Shown here: positions 1 to 8,704 of the stretch, piece by piece
How positions within the stretch are numbered: the first letter of the stretch is position 1
Layout of the letters: every line of letters begins with the position of its first letter
NCBI RefSeq assembly: GCF_001936575.1
Contig: NZ_MSMP01000019.1
Location: 33,113 to 97,112, forward strand
Direction: 5' to 3'
Length of the DNA stretch: 64,000 bases
From: Tenacibaculum agarivorans
GTDB taxonomy: Bacteria; Bacteroidota; Bacteroidia; Flavobacteriales; Flavobacteriaceae
Position numbers and translations under genes: made by a program
Notes under the pieces: model-generated
The model's database searches: none
Seen by the model: only the letters and a program-made list of their open reading frames with translations
Told to the model about the DNA's origin: nothing

Positions 1-1
1 A

Positions 2-757
2 AATAAGATTATAATTTCTAATCTAAAGAAGTCCTTTTTTCAAAATAACGAAGAACAAGAGGTTTTGAATATCTCTGAACTAGTAGTAAAAGAGAATGAA
101 TTCATAACATTTATAGGAAAATCAGGTTGCGGGAAAACTACGATGCTTAATGTTTTAGCTGGTTTTAGTTCATATGAAGGGAGAATTTCAATATTTGGTG
201 AAGATGATGCTCAGTCAAAATCTAGTAAAACAGTTGTATTTCAGGAGGATGCAGTATTTCCCTGGATGACAGTTCGAAATAATATTGAGTATGGTTTAAA
301 ACGAAGAGGACTTTCTAAGGAATTAAGAGATTTTAGACTTAATGAACTTTTAAAACTAGTAGATCTTGAAGGTACTGGAGAAAAATTCCCCAAGCAACTT
401 TCAGGCGGTATGAAAAAAAGAGTTGATATAGCCAGAGCTATAGCAAGTTCTCCGTCTATTATTTTAATGGATGAACCTTTTGGAAGCCTTGATTATCAAA
501 CACGAAGACAATTACAAAAAAAGCTCATTGACTTATTAAAAATAGAACCAAAGACTATTTTCTTTGTTACTCATGATATTAACGAAGCGATTCTACTAAG
601 TGATAGGATAATAATTTTACCTTCAAATAAAGAAATAGATATAAAGGACATAAAAGTACCTTTTTCTAAGCCTAGAGATTTAAGCATATGCGACTCTCTA
701 GAGTTTATTCAGTTAAGAAAGCAGATAGAAATATTAATATCTAACCTGAAATCATGA
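2..757 (+). CDS. ABC transporter ATP-binding protein, nitrate/sulfonate/taurine type (5' end outside window)
   Basis: The reading frame is open from base 2, and the residues before the first possible start (TTG at 65) read as a normal ABC ATPase N-terminus (ISNLKKSF...VLNISELVVKENEF). The gene therefore begins left of the window. Visible motifs are Walker A GKSGCGKTT, a Q-loop in VVFQEDAVFPW, the signature LSGGMKKR, Walker B IILMDEPFGSLD and the switch histidine in VTHD. The protein should power import of a small solute at the inner membrane, with the permease and binding protein that follow. Its stop overlaps the permease start by 4 bp (ATGA), so the genes are translationally coupled. The family is clear (SsuB/TauB/NrtD-like); the substrate cannot be told. 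Confidence 0.9.
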   Translation, partial: NKIIISNLKKSFFQNNEEQEVLNISELVVKENEFITFIGKSGCGKTTMLNVLAGFSSYEGRISIFGEDDAQSKSSKTVVFQEDAVFPWMTVRNNIEYGLKRRGLSKELRDFRLNELLKLVDLEGTGEKFPKQLSGGMKKRVDIARAIASSPSIILMDEPFGSLDYQTRRQLQKKLIDLLKIEPKTIFFVTHDINEAILLSDRIIILPSNKEIDIKDIKVPFSKPRDLSICDSLEFIQLRKQIEILISNLKS

Positions 758-1506
758 AAAAATTAGAATATAAATTAATAAGTATAGTGACCATTAGCTT
801 ATTAATATTTATTTGGGATATGTTAACATATAGGCAATCTCCTTCTGCTGAATTATTATTTCCTAGTTTACATAATGTTATAATTAATTTAGAATCAAAT
901 TATGAGGTTTTTCTTCATTCTATGTTAGTTACTTGGTCAAGGGTTATTCTGGGGTTAGTTATTGGTTTTTTTACAGGTTTAATTATGGGGATATTTATTA
1001 CTTGGAGTCAGATTCTTGAATCAGTACTTGATCCAGTCATTGAATTGATAAGGCCTATCCCTCCAATCGCATTAACGCCTTTTTTTATTCTTTGGTTTGG
1101 TTTAGGTAATCTAGGACAATTATTATTGATAGCATTAGGTTGCTTTATGATTATAGTTGTGTCTACAGTTACTTCTATAAGAAACGTCAATGTTTTATAT
1201 GTTAGAGCAGCTAAATCTTTAGGGGCAAGTATGTATGACATATATACTACCGTGTTATTACCTTCTATTTTACCAAACTTATTATCAGCAACACGAGTAG
1301 CTTTAGCTACTGGTTTTAGTCTCACCGTTGCAGCTGAGTATCTAGGAGCCCAAGGAGGATTGGGGTATTTAATAAGAAATGCAAGGGTTACTCTAAGTAC
1401 GAATACAATCTTATTAGCAGCAGTTTTATTAGGAGTTCTGTCTTTGTTAACAGATTTCTTGATAAGAAAATTATTTAATTATTTAACACGTTGGAACAAC
1501 GTATAA
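754..1506 (+). CDS. ABC transporter permease (SsuC/TauC-like)
   Basis: A 250-residue inner-membrane protein with about six hydrophobic segments. The cytoplasmic EAA-type loop is visible as AAKSLGASMYDIYTTVLLP, the site that contacts the ATPase. Length and loop match binding-protein-dependent permeases of the nitrate/sulfonate/taurine/HMP group. It overlaps the ATPase gene by 4 bp and lies 12 bp before the binding-protein gene, so the three form one operon. The pathway served by the importer is unknown, because nothing metabolic lies beside it in this window. Confidence 0.9.
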   Translation: MKKLEYKLISIVTISLLIFIWDMLTYRQSPSAELLFPSLHNVIINLESNYEVFLHSMLVTWSRVILGLVIGFFTGLIMGIFITWSQILESVLDPVIELIRPIPPIALTPFFILWFGLGNLGQLLLIALGCFMIIVVSTVTSIRNVNVLYVRAAKSLGASMYDIYTTVLLPSILPNLLSATRVALATGFSLTVAAEYLGAQGGLGYLIRNARVTLSTNTILLAAVLLGVLSLLTDFLIRKLFNYLTRWNNV

Positions 1507-1518
1507 CCTTTATTTATT

Positions 1519-2616
1519 ATGAAAAAAATTAAAACTATACTTACATTTTTAGTGCTTTTAGTCGTAATTACTGGAGCATCTTATGTTTTATTTAGTAAGG
1601 ATAAAAAAGCCCCATCAAATACTATTGTTTTTGGTATTTCTCCATTTCAAGATACTTTTATGCCTATATTAGGTAAAGAAAAAGGATGGTATGAAGAAGT
1701 TGGTTTAAACGTTGAATTTAAAGTTTTAGGCTGGACTGAAATTCAAGAGTCATTATCTTCGAATGGAACACAAAAAATAGATATCGGCATCAATAATATA
1801 TCTTCTGTAATTGCGAGTCACCATAATAACCCTGAAATTATTTACTTGTACGGATTTAATACTTTTGATAATGGATTTGCGTTAATGATTCGCCCCAATA
1901 GTGAGCTAAAACCACTTACTTATTTCTTAGAGCAAGGAATTAATAGGAAAGAGGCTATTAAGCTTACGGCTGAGCAATTAAAAAATAAAACAGTTATTAC
2001 TACATCTAATACAGATATGGAACAGGGGGTAGCAGCAGCAACTCAAAGAGGTTTATTGTCTTTTGAGAAAGATATTAAAATAATTAATTTAAATCCAGAT
2101 GAAGGTTTGGCAGCTTTTTTATCAGGAGAAGGAGATGCTTATATAGGTGGAATACCTCAAAGAACAAGAGCAACGAAAGAAGGGATGGTAGAAATGTTGA
2201 CAGGTGTTGATTTAGGGCCAGCTCCAATAAATGGAATTGTATCTACGAAATCTTTTTATAATTCTAATAAAGACGATGTTTTGAAACTACTCAAAGTTTG
2301 GTTTAAAATTGTAAATTATACGAATGATAATATGGAAGAAGTAGCAGAGATTATAGTTTCAAAATTAAATGAGACAAGTGCATCAAATTTTACTGTAGAT
2401 GATTTCAAAATATTTTGGAATAACTATGAGCACTATCCAGCAACAATTGAAGAGATACAAAACTCTATTTTAGATTCTGATGGAGATAATTATTGGAAGA
2501 GCAGGTGGGATGATACAAACTATTATTTTAATACAGTTGTTAAGACGATCCCCAAACCTGTTAGTCCCAAAGATGCTTTTTATATGAACAAGGTTCAAGA
2601 TGAACTTAAAAATTAG
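1519..2616 (+). CDS. ABC transporter substrate-binding protein, NMT1/THI5-like
   Basis: A 365-residue protein. The N-terminus is a membrane anchor or uncleaved signal (residues about 4-27, no lipobox cysteine). A two-lobe NMT1-type binding domain follows: FGISPFQDTFMPILGKEKGWYEE is the usual start, and DIGINN and SGEGDAYIGG are typical internal segments. It should capture the solute outside the inner membrane and deliver it to the permease. Families of this fold bind nitrate, alkanesulfonates, taurine or thiamine precursors, and sequence alone does not decide between them. It is the last gene of the operon, and an inverted repeat follows its stop. Confidence 0.85.
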   Translation: MKKIKTILTFLVLLVVITGASYVLFSKDKKAPSNTIVFGISPFQDTFMPILGKEKGWYEEVGLNVEFKVLGWTEIQESLSSNGTQKIDIGINNISSVIASHHNNPEIIYLYGFNTFDNGFALMIRPNSELKPLTYFLEQGINRKEAIKLTAEQLKNKTVITTSNTDMEQGVAAATQRGLLSFEKDIKIINLNPDEGLAAFLSGEGDAYIGGIPQRTRATKEGMVEMLTGVDLGPAPINGIVSTKSFYNSNKDDVLKLLKVWFKIVNYTNDNMEEVAEIIVSKLNETSASNFTVDDFKIFWNNYEHYPATIEEIQNSILDSDGDNYWKSRWDDTNYYFNTVVKTIPKPVSPKDAFYMNKVQDELKN

Positions 2617-2637
2617 TATATGTATGACTTATTTTAG

Positions 2638-2685
2638 ATATGGTTTTAAAATGTATTATAAACTTATCGAATTTTAAGACCATAT
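2638..2685. terminator. Inverted repeat between convergent genes, possible bidirectional terminator
   Basis: Arms ATATGGTTTTAAAAT (2638-2652) and ATTTTAAGACCATAT (2671-2685) pair over 15 bp with one G-T wobble and an 18-nt loop. It lies between the stop of the ABC binding-protein gene and the 3' end of the reversed integrase gene. There is no strong T-run, so its role in termination is inferred from position. Confidence 0.4.
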
Positions 2686-2735
2686 TCGAAATAATTAGAA
2701 ATTTCTATATATAGCTTAAGGATAAGGGGAGTTTA

Positions 2736-4040
2736 TTAAAAAGCCACAGACCTAGTAATATTATCATTATCCTCCGTTTCAAAGCTATCTAAATACACTT
2801 GAGTAGTTTTAGAAGAGTCATGACCTAAAGCTTCTGAGATGTATGAAATATTCGTTCCTGAGTGCTTTAAAGCAGTAGCGAAAGAGTGTCTTAAAACATA
2901 AGAAGTTAAATTGATATCAATTCCAGCTAGTGAGGCAATTTTCTTTAGGTTGTTATTAAACACATCACGGCGACTTTCATAAAGAGTAACCTCTTTCTTA
3001 CCTAGCCCTAAAATTTGTTGAGGTAGAATAGGGAAGACCAACTCATTAGAATTAAGTTTCTTTCCTTGGGAATAATATTGTAATATTTCTTTGGACTTTC
3101 CTGCAATCACGATATCGAAATCTTTATGGTTTTTGGCTCTTGTATATTTTATACGGTCAAAATCTCCAATAATTTGATTCATTCTTAAATAAGCTAAATC
3201 TCTAAAGTTAATGCCATTGGTATTAAACATAAAAATAGCTTGTTGTTGAGAGTGCCATAAAGAAGTATCTTTTTCTAAAGGATATTCAAATAAAGCTTTG
3301 ATTTGTTCTAAATGAATAGCTCTTTTTTGTGTAGGTTGAGGTGTGCCTACTGTAAAATATTGAAATCCATAGTTTCCGTCTTTTGGAAGCTTGTGGTCTT
3401 TAATTCCATGATTGATTACAGCACGTAAGCCTCTTAAATAAGCATTGTACGAAGTGTCTTTCATAGGTTTATTCATCATGTTTACTTTCCATTGCTCTAG
3501 GACTTTTCCAGTGATTTCCGCAAAAGTGATGTCTTCTGTACAGTCAGTGTATTTCTTAAATGCACTTAGGGCCTGCTTATAAGATTTAGCTCTGCCATAG
3601 AGCTTTAAATTTTCATAGTGTTCCACCAGAGTATTACCATATTCAAAAAGCTTAATGGTTTTAATACCTTTAGGAGTCATTAAAAGTGTACCGCCTTTTT
3701 CTTTGATTTTTTTATCTCGTTTTTCGGACTTTTCATCTAAGATCTGTAATGCGATAAAATCCCTAAGTTGTTTACAGTTCCAAGTTTTAATCTCATTTTC
3801 ATAGTCATCTAAAATATCTTGAGCTAAAAGAAGTTTTCTGTTTAATTCTTTATTCTCTCTTTTCCAGTAAGGATAATTACGATTGTATTTCTCTTCATCC
3901 CATTGTTCAATTTTAGCATGTTTGCTTAAATGAATTGTTAGGTGTTTATTATCATGTTCAACTTTTAACTTGATAGGGAAAGAGCCGTCTTTTTTTTGTC
4001 CACTTTTTCTTTTATCCAAAACAATTGTTACACTTGCCAT
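2736..4040 (-). CDS. Tyrosine site-specific integrase of the left element
   Basis: A 434-residue tyrosine recombinase. It has an N-terminal arm-binding domain (residues about 1-70, KRKSGQKKDGSFPIKLKVEH), a SAM-like core-binding region (about 115-220) and a C-terminal catalytic domain. The catalytic part shows YVLRHSFATALKHSG, EALGHDSSKTTQVYL and the nucleophile Tyr in TTQVY. The first conserved arginine (normally TGLR) appears to be Asn in TNGINFRDL, a kind of change known in integrases of Bacteroidetes conjugative transposons. The gene points left and its start lies about 155 bp from a 3' fragment of tRNA-Arg, so it marks the right end of an element inserted at that tRNA. The rest of the element, perhaps with the ABC operon as cargo, lies to the left. 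Confidence 0.93.
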   Translation of the reverse strand: MASVTIVLDKRKSGQKKDGSFPIKLKVEHDNKHLTIHLSKHAKIEQWDEEKYNRNYPYWKRENKELNRKLLLAQDILDDYENEIKTWNCKQLRDFIALQILDEKSEKRDKKIKEKGGTLLMTPKGIKTIKLFEYGNTLVEHYENLKLYGRAKSYKQALSAFKKYTDCTEDITFAEITGKVLEQWKVNMMNKPMKDTSYNAYLRGLRAVINHGIKDHKLPKDGNYGFQYFTVGTPQPTQKRAIHLEQIKALFEYPLEKDTSLWHSQQQAIFMFNTNGINFRDLAYLRMNQIIGDFDRIKYTRAKNHKDFDIVIAGKSKEILQYYSQGKKLNSNELVFPILPQQILGLGKKEVTLYESRRDVFNNNLKKIASLAGIDINLTSYVLRHSFATALKHSGTNISYISEALGHDSSKTTQVYLDSFETEDNDNITRSVAF

Positions 4041-4072
4041 TATCTTTAATTTTGATGTTATAAAGATATGAA

Positions 4073-4093
4073 AAACTCCCCGGAAACTCCCCG
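4073..4093. repeat. Tandem AAACTCCCC repeats at the left integrase start
   Basis: Two copies of AAACTCCCCG (4073-4082 and 4084-4093) lie 33 bp upstream of the integrase start. An inverted third copy (GGGGAGTTT, 2726-2734) lies just past its stop. Short repeats beside an integrase gene near an att site are candidates for integrase arm-type sites or an autoregulatory operator. That role is inferred. Confidence 0.4.
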
Positions 4094-4195
4094 ATTTTTT
4101 TGTTTTTATCTGATTTTATAAAATTGTAAATTTCTTAAAAACCCTTTATTTACAGGTGATTTTGTTCTTGTTTGAATTTATATGATTTAATAAAA

Positions 4196-4242
4196 TCTGC
4201 CTTCTAAGCAGACGGTCACAGGTTCGAATCCTGTCGCGATCA
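4196..4242 (+). pseudogene. 3' fragment of tRNA-Arg(TCT), integration-site remnant
   Basis: The sequence holds the anticodon arm TCTGC-CTTCTAA-GCAGA (5-bp stem, 7-nt loop, anticodon TCT), variable bases CGGTC, a T-arm ACAGG-TTCGAAT-CCTGT, the acceptor strand CGCGATC and discriminator A. The matching 5' half (D-arm and acceptor GATCGCG) is absent upstream, where only A+T-rich DNA lies (4094-4195, no gene seen). It is therefore the part of the tRNA gene displaced by insertion of the left element. The intact gene should lie beyond the left edge of the window. Confidence 0.85.
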
Positions 4243-4285
4243 CAATAAGCCTTGCTAGTTTTAGTAAGGCTTTTTTGTTTTCTAT
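4217..4285. repeat. Left att direct repeat of the 12.5-kb element
   Basis: Bases 4217-4281 match 16714-16778 at 64 of 65 positions (G at 4254, A at 16751). The repeat covers the T-arm and 3' end of tRNA-Arg(TCT) and its terminator. The offset of 12,497 bp gives the element size. Duplication of a tRNA 3' end at both borders is the standard footprint of a tyrosine integrase. Confidence 0.85.
4247..4276 (+). terminator. tRNA-Arg transcription terminator (left copy)
   Basis: An 11-bp hairpin with arms AAGCCTTGCTA and TAGTAAGGCTT and loop GTTT is followed by T-rich sequence. The G at 4254 makes a G-U pair where the right copy has A-U. It lies directly behind the tRNA 3' end. Confidence 0.8.
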
Positions 4286-4367
4286 AGTTTATGGTGTCTG
4301 TAGCGTGTTTACTTAATTAGTGTGTTGCTATTCCTTTCTCTAATTATTATCTAGATAAAAGTATTTA

Positions 4368-4410
4368 AGGTGTCCTTTTAGGTGTCCCACTTTTAAATTC
4401 TAGGTGTCCC
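4368..4410 (+). repeat. Three AGGTGTCC repeats upstream of the second integrase
   Basis: Copies lie at 4368-4375, 4380-4387 and 4402-4409. The last two extend to AGGTGTCCCA followed by T-rich sequence. They lie between the att repeat and the integrase start at 4442. Direct repeats in this place fit integrase arm-type sites or an operator; the role is inferred. Confidence 0.45.
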
Positions 4411-4441
4411 ATTTTTTACTAACATAATAGAGTAAGATATT

Positions 4442-5629
4442 ATGAGTATGAAATTAAGTGTCCTGTTTATATGTAATGGGAGTAAGATAAATAAGAAAGG
4501 ACTTTGTCCTATGAAGTGTAGAATTACCTATAATAAGAAAAGAAGAGAGTTTGCTACAGGATTATTCATTAATCCTAATCATTGGGATAGTAAGAAACAA
4601 ATGCTTTTAAAGAAAGTGGAAAACTCTAAAATTGTAAATTCAAAACTGAGCCTTATTAGTCAAAAGATTAATGAGGCTTTTTTATTATTACAATTACAAC
4701 ATAAAGATTTTAGTGTTGATGATATATATAGTCAGTACAAAGGTGAAAACACTAGGATAGAGAAGACTTTATTAGAATTATATGATATACATAATGAGCA
4801 AACCAAAAAGCTTATTGGAATTGATTTTAAAGAGATTTCTTGGAGTAGGTATGTTGAGAATAAGAGAAAGGTTGAAAGGTTTATAAAGTTCAAACACAAG
4901 AAAAGTGATATTAAACTAAATAGGCTTGATTTAAAATTTATAAAAGATTTAGAGTACTATTTTAAGGTAGAACTCAAACTAAGTCAAGCTACCATAAATA
5001 GAAGTTTACAGAGGGTTAGAAAGATCATTCAATTTGGAATAGATGAGAATTATTTAGAAAGAAATCCATTTGCTCTATATAAAGCAACTAGTTATAAAAT
5101 TGAACTTGTTTATCTATCAGTTGAAGAACTTAAATTATTAGAGAGTTTTAGTTTTAATCAGAAGAGGTTAAGTGTTGTTAGAGATTTATTTATTTTTTGT
5201 TGTTATACAGGATTAGCTTATCAGGAAATGTCATCTCTTAAGCCTAATTCAGTTCTTCTAGGTTTTGATAATAATTTATGGATAGAAATGTATAGACAGA
5301 AAACTAAGTCCAAAATATCAGTCCCTATATTACCAAAAGCTAAAGAGATTTTAGATAAATATGATTGCTTGCTTCCAAAAATTTCAAACCAGAAGTTTAA
5401 TTCTTATTTAAAAGAAATAGCTGATATTGTTGGTATAGAAAAGAAGTTAACACATCATGTTGCGAGAAAGACTTTTGCAACTACTGTGTTACTATATAAT
5501 GGAGTTTCCATGGAAGTAGTGTCTGAGTTATTAGGACACTCTAGATTACAGGTTACACAAGAACATTATGCTAAGGTGGTCAAAAGTAAGGTTGTTAATG
5601 AAATTCAAAAATTAAAGAGAAAGTTATAG
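4442..5629 (+). CDS. Tyrosine site-specific integrase of the 12.5-kb element
   Basis: A 395-residue tyrosine recombinase with an N-terminal arm-binding region (residues about 1-80), a SAM-like core-binding domain (about 100-205) and a catalytic domain. HHVARKTFAT holds the H-x-x-R motif, ELLGHSRLQVTQEHY holds the GH pair and nucleophile Tyr, and CYTGLAYQEM is where the first catalytic Arg would be expected (Ala is seen). It lies about 160 bp inside the left att repeat and points inward. It should carry out insertion and excision at the tRNA-Arg 3' end. The protein is clearly different from the left integrase, so the two elements entered independently. Confidence 0.93.
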   Translation: MSMKLSVLFICNGSKINKKGLCPMKCRITYNKKRREFATGLFINPNHWDSKKQMLLKKVENSKIVNSKLSLISQKINEAFLLLQLQHKDFSVDDIYSQYKGENTRIEKTLLELYDIHNEQTKKLIGIDFKEISWSRYVENKRKVERFIKFKHKKSDIKLNRLDLKFIKDLEYYFKVELKLSQATINRSLQRVRKIIQFGIDENYLERNPFALYKATSYKIELVYLSVEELKLLESFSFNQKRLSVVRDLFIFCCYTGLAYQEMSSLKPNSVLLGFDNNLWIEMYRQKTKSKISVPILPKAKEILDKYDCLLPKISNQKFNSYLKEIADIVGIEKKLTHHVARKTFATTVLLYNGVSMEVVSELLGHSRLQVTQEHYAKVVKSKVVNEIQKLKRKL

Positions 5630-5669
5630 AGGTTATTTTATATTTACTAAAAATATACTTTACTTTTAA

Positions 5670-6215
5670 ATGGACAATATAGATGTGTTTCTTACTAGTG
5701 CTCAAGAATCAATTCCTGATGGTGTTATAATAATGCAACAGTTTTTCCTAGTTTTTTCAAGGTTTGAGTATGCACTTAAAAAAACTGATGACTTTTTGAT
5801 AGAAAGACATGGAGCTGCTAGTGCAAATTGGGATGCTTATGCAGATTCTATAAATGAGGATTTTTGTAATTTAATTAATCAAGAATTAGATGGATTTGGA
5901 TTTAATCATGAAAAAATAGTTAAATTAAAAGAAGCAGTTGATTTTTTTGTAATGGAACCTCCAAGGAAGCAAGAAGTTGAAGGAGGTGTACTTGTGTATA
6001 GAGATAGGGTAAGGGAAGATGATTCTTTGACTAGAAAAATATGTGTTTACATTAGAAGGGTTAGAAATAATGTGATGCATGGAGGTAAATATATTGGTAG
6101 TAATGCTATAGGGTCAAGGAATTATAAGCTTTTAGATTTATCCCTCTATTTAATGGATTGTTTTTTAGAGTTAAATGATGAGGTAAAACATAATTTTCAC
6201 GAATATATTGACTAA
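5670..6215 (+). CDS. HEPN-like protein, candidate RNase/toxin component
   Basis: A 181-residue, mainly helical protein with no membrane segment. Near the C-terminus IRRVRNNVMHGGKY contains R132-N-N-V-M-H137, which fits the R-x4-6-H catalytic motif of HEPN domains, with polar Asn after Arg. HEPN domains with this motif are commonly metal-independent RNases in toxin-antitoxin, abortive infection and CRISPR-associated systems. The stop lies 2 bp before the helicase gene start, so the two are almost certainly co-translated and act together. The HEPN call rests on motif and helical pattern, not on an alignment; an Apea-like or MAE-28990-like subfamily is possible. Confidence 0.6.
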   Translation: MDNIDVFLTSAQESIPDGVIIMQQFFLVFSRFEYALKKTDDFLIERHGAASANWDAYADSINEDFCNLINQELDGFGFNHEKIVKLKEAVDFFVMEPPRKQEVEGGVLVYRDRVREDDSLTRKICVYIRRVRNNVMHGGKYIGSNAIGSRNYKLLDLSLYLMDCFLELNDEVKHNFHEYID

Positions 6216-6217
6216 TT

Positions 6218-8704
6218 ATGAATTCTGAATTTGAAAATTATCAAGTAGAGTTTAAAAAGTTAGATCCTGAGGATTTCCCTATCTTTCTTGTAGGTCAGAA
6301 GAGTATTATTCAGCCAAACTCTGAAGGATATATAAATGATGCTATTCAATCTAAAATAGATTTAGAAGAAAAAAATACAGTAGTAATAAATGCTGCTGTA
6401 GGTCAAGGAAAAACCTACTCTATTATTGAAATAGTAAAACAGTATTATCAATCTGAACAAGATTATTTAATTTTTATAGCTTCACCTTTTATAAGTCTAG
6501 TTAAACAGTATGTAGACAACTTACAATCACAGGTAAACATACCACAAGAAAAGATATTTAGTTACGAAAATATTGGAGAAGAAGAATATAATGAAGAAGA
6601 CTTACCAACCTATTTAGATAAGCCCATCCATATAATTACAGCTAATACTCTATTAGGAAACCCAGGAGAAGAAGGCTTTAGGCATTCTGAGGAGAAAAGA
6701 ATATATTTAAGTAATTTATCTAGTTTCTGTGAGGCTAAAAGAGTACCTGTAGTATTTATCTATGATGAAATACATGATTCTTATTATAACTTCAAACAGA
6801 AATATATTTTCAACCTATGGAAGTGGAAGAATGTAGTCCACAAAAATTTTATAATAAGTGCTACCTATAATGAAGCTTCTAAGGTGGTGATTGAATATTT
6901 AGCTGAACTGACAGATAGAAAGATTCAACTTATAGAGTCAAAAAGAGTCTTATTTCCTGAGAGACAAAGTAAATTATACTTACATTATAGTGATGATAAT
7001 ACCTTTAATGTAGAAACTAGAGAAATAAAAAATACTATTGAACAATTGGTGGCTAGAGGTAAGCAAATTGATATTCTTTGTTATTCTAAATCACTTTCTA
7101 AAAATATTGTTAGTCCACGAAGTGATCTAGGAAAGTTATTAAATGAAACTTTTGGAGAGATTCAAGACTGTACATCAATTACAAAAGAAGATAGAACTAT
7201 ACCTGAAAATAGGTATGATAATACTAAATGTAATGTAGGAACTAACTTTAAAACAGGGGTTAGTATTAAAAAAGAGAACCATGCTTTTGTGATTATTTTA
7301 CCTCCTAGTAGTAGTGAAAAAGGTTATATAAATAAGTACGGAATATTTTCAGGGGGAATTAACTCTGTAATACAAGCCCTAGCTAGACAAAGGTATGTTG
7401 AGAATACCCAAAATGAAATTCATATAATCTTATCCAAACCCAATGAGTTTGATTATAGTTCACTTGATTATACTTCTATGAGGAATGAACAGAAAGTTCA
7501 ATTTAAAAGCCTTTATGACAGAGTAGTTCAAAGAGGAAATTACTTAGTAGAATACAAAGATTTAAATGTACAGGAAGCCTATTTGAGAAACTTCTATGAA
7601 CAAGAACTAAAAGGTTATTTATCCACACAAATTGAGGTAGTGAATTCAATTGATAGAAATGGATTACCTAAACTAGAATTTCCAGATTATAAAACTTTTG
7701 TACTGGAAGATGGGGAAGATTATCTAGCTAATAATTACCCTATCTATGGAGAAGATATTAGCAGTTATGTAACCTTTGCTGCAATAACCAATCAGTTTGT
7801 TAATTGTAAACTACAGAATATTTTAGCTAGTAGAACATTATTTTTTACAGAAGAGAATATAAATAGTGAATTAATAGCCTTCTATGATTCTAATAATTTA
7901 GAAATAAAACTAAGTCCATTTATTACTTATGGGAACTTTAGTATCTATTATTATACTTTAAAGGATATACTACTTAAAAGGTCACTATTAAAGTTTAAAA
8001 GAGTTAACTCTAATAAATATCAAAGTGATAAAATTACATTAAAAATCTTTGAAAAGTACTTGTTAACTGTAGCCAGGAGATGGTATTTTGGAGTTCAGCA
8101 ACAAGAAGAATATACAAGGGCAGATTATTTATCTGATGGTATAGAAGTAGCTTTAGAATTAGACCCTAATAATATCACAGATGAAGTTTCTAAGAATAGA
8201 GTATTGTTATTTAGAGCAATAGGTCATTTTAAGAAGAAACTAATAGAGAATATACATGAGTATACTTCAAGAGGCAAACATTACTATTATATAAGGGTTG
8301 ATAACAATTTTGGACTGGATAACACAGACTTAAGTATGTTGGAGCAAATACAGTCATTAATACAGTATGATGATTTCTTATCTCAAGATATTTATAATTT
8401 TAGAAGAAGTATTCTTAACAAACCCGCAAGCAAACAGATTAACTCATTATATAAGATTTTAAAAAGTGATTTATTAGAACTAGGAGCTAAACATGAGCCT
8501 TCAATTAATGGTACTAAATGTAGGGTAAAAGAAGTAGTTACTGTGAGGTTAGTAAATCCATACCCAATAAATTTCCTTAGTCCTCAATTAGATTTAGATA
8601 GAAAAAGGCAAGATGAAATTGACTTAGTAGGAGAAGAAGTTTATAATGAAATGCAAACCGAATTAAATACTATATTAAGTGATCTAAATCCTTTTGATTT
8701 ATAA
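6218..8704 (+). CDS. SF2 DExH-box helicase-like protein, partner of the HEPN gene
   Basis: An 828-residue protein. Residues about 55-450 form an SF2 helicase core: Walker A AAVGQGKT (59-66), DExH box D183-E-I-H186, motif III SAT in FIISATYNE, a motif V-like stretch VGTNFKTGVS and a motif VI-like QALARQRY with two arginines. The C-terminal half (about 450-828) has no domain I recognise. It should be an ATP-driven nucleic-acid translocase. It lies 2 bp after the HEPN gene and in a cargo position behind the integrase, which suggests a sensing or unwinding role in a defence pair. A replication helicase of the element is the main alternative. Confidence 0.7.
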   Translation: MNSEFENYQVEFKKLDPEDFPIFLVGQKSIIQPNSEGYINDAIQSKIDLEEKNTVVINAAVGQGKTYSIIEIVKQYYQSEQDYLIFIASPFISLVKQYVDNLQSQVNIPQEKIFSYENIGEEEYNEEDLPTYLDKPIHIITANTLLGNPGEEGFRHSEEKRIYLSNLSSFCEAKRVPVVFIYDEIHDSYYNFKQKYIFNLWKWKNVVHKNFIISATYNEASKVVIEYLAELTDRKIQLIESKRVLFPERQSKLYLHYSDDNTFNVETREIKNTIEQLVARGKQIDILCYSKSLSKNIVSPRSDLGKLLNETFGEIQDCTSITKEDRTIPENRYDNTKCNVGTNFKTGVSIKKENHAFVIILPPSSSEKGYINKYGIFSGGINSVIQALARQRYVENTQNEIHIILSKPNEFDYSSLDYTSMRNEQKVQFKSLYDRVVQRGNYLVEYKDLNVQEAYLRNFYEQELKGYLSTQIEVVNSIDRNGLPKLEFPDYKTFVLEDGEDYLANNYPIYGEDISSYVTFAAITNQFVNCKLQNILASRTLFFTEENINSELIAFYDSNNLEIKLSPFITYGNFSIYYYTLKDILLKRSLLKFKRVNSNKYQSDKITLKIFEKYLLTVARRWYFGVQQQEEYTRADYLSDGIEVALELDPNNITDEVSKNRVLLFRAIGHFKKKLIENIHEYTSRGKHYYYIRVDNNFGLDNTDLSMLEQIQSLIQYDDFLSQDIYNFRRSILNKPASKQINSLYKILKSDLLELGAKHEPSINGTKCRVKEVVTVRLVNPYPINFLSPQLDLDRKRQDEIDLVGEEVYNEMQTELNTILSDLNPFDL

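Noticed and set aside
1008..1325. 105-codon frame antisense to the ABC permease
   Set aside because: It is a shadow of the permease reading frame without a recognisable domain.
4094..4243. A complete tRNA-Arg gene at the left att site
   Set aside because: Only the anticodon arm to acceptor 3' strand is present; no D-arm and no 5' acceptor strand GATCGCG could be found upstream.
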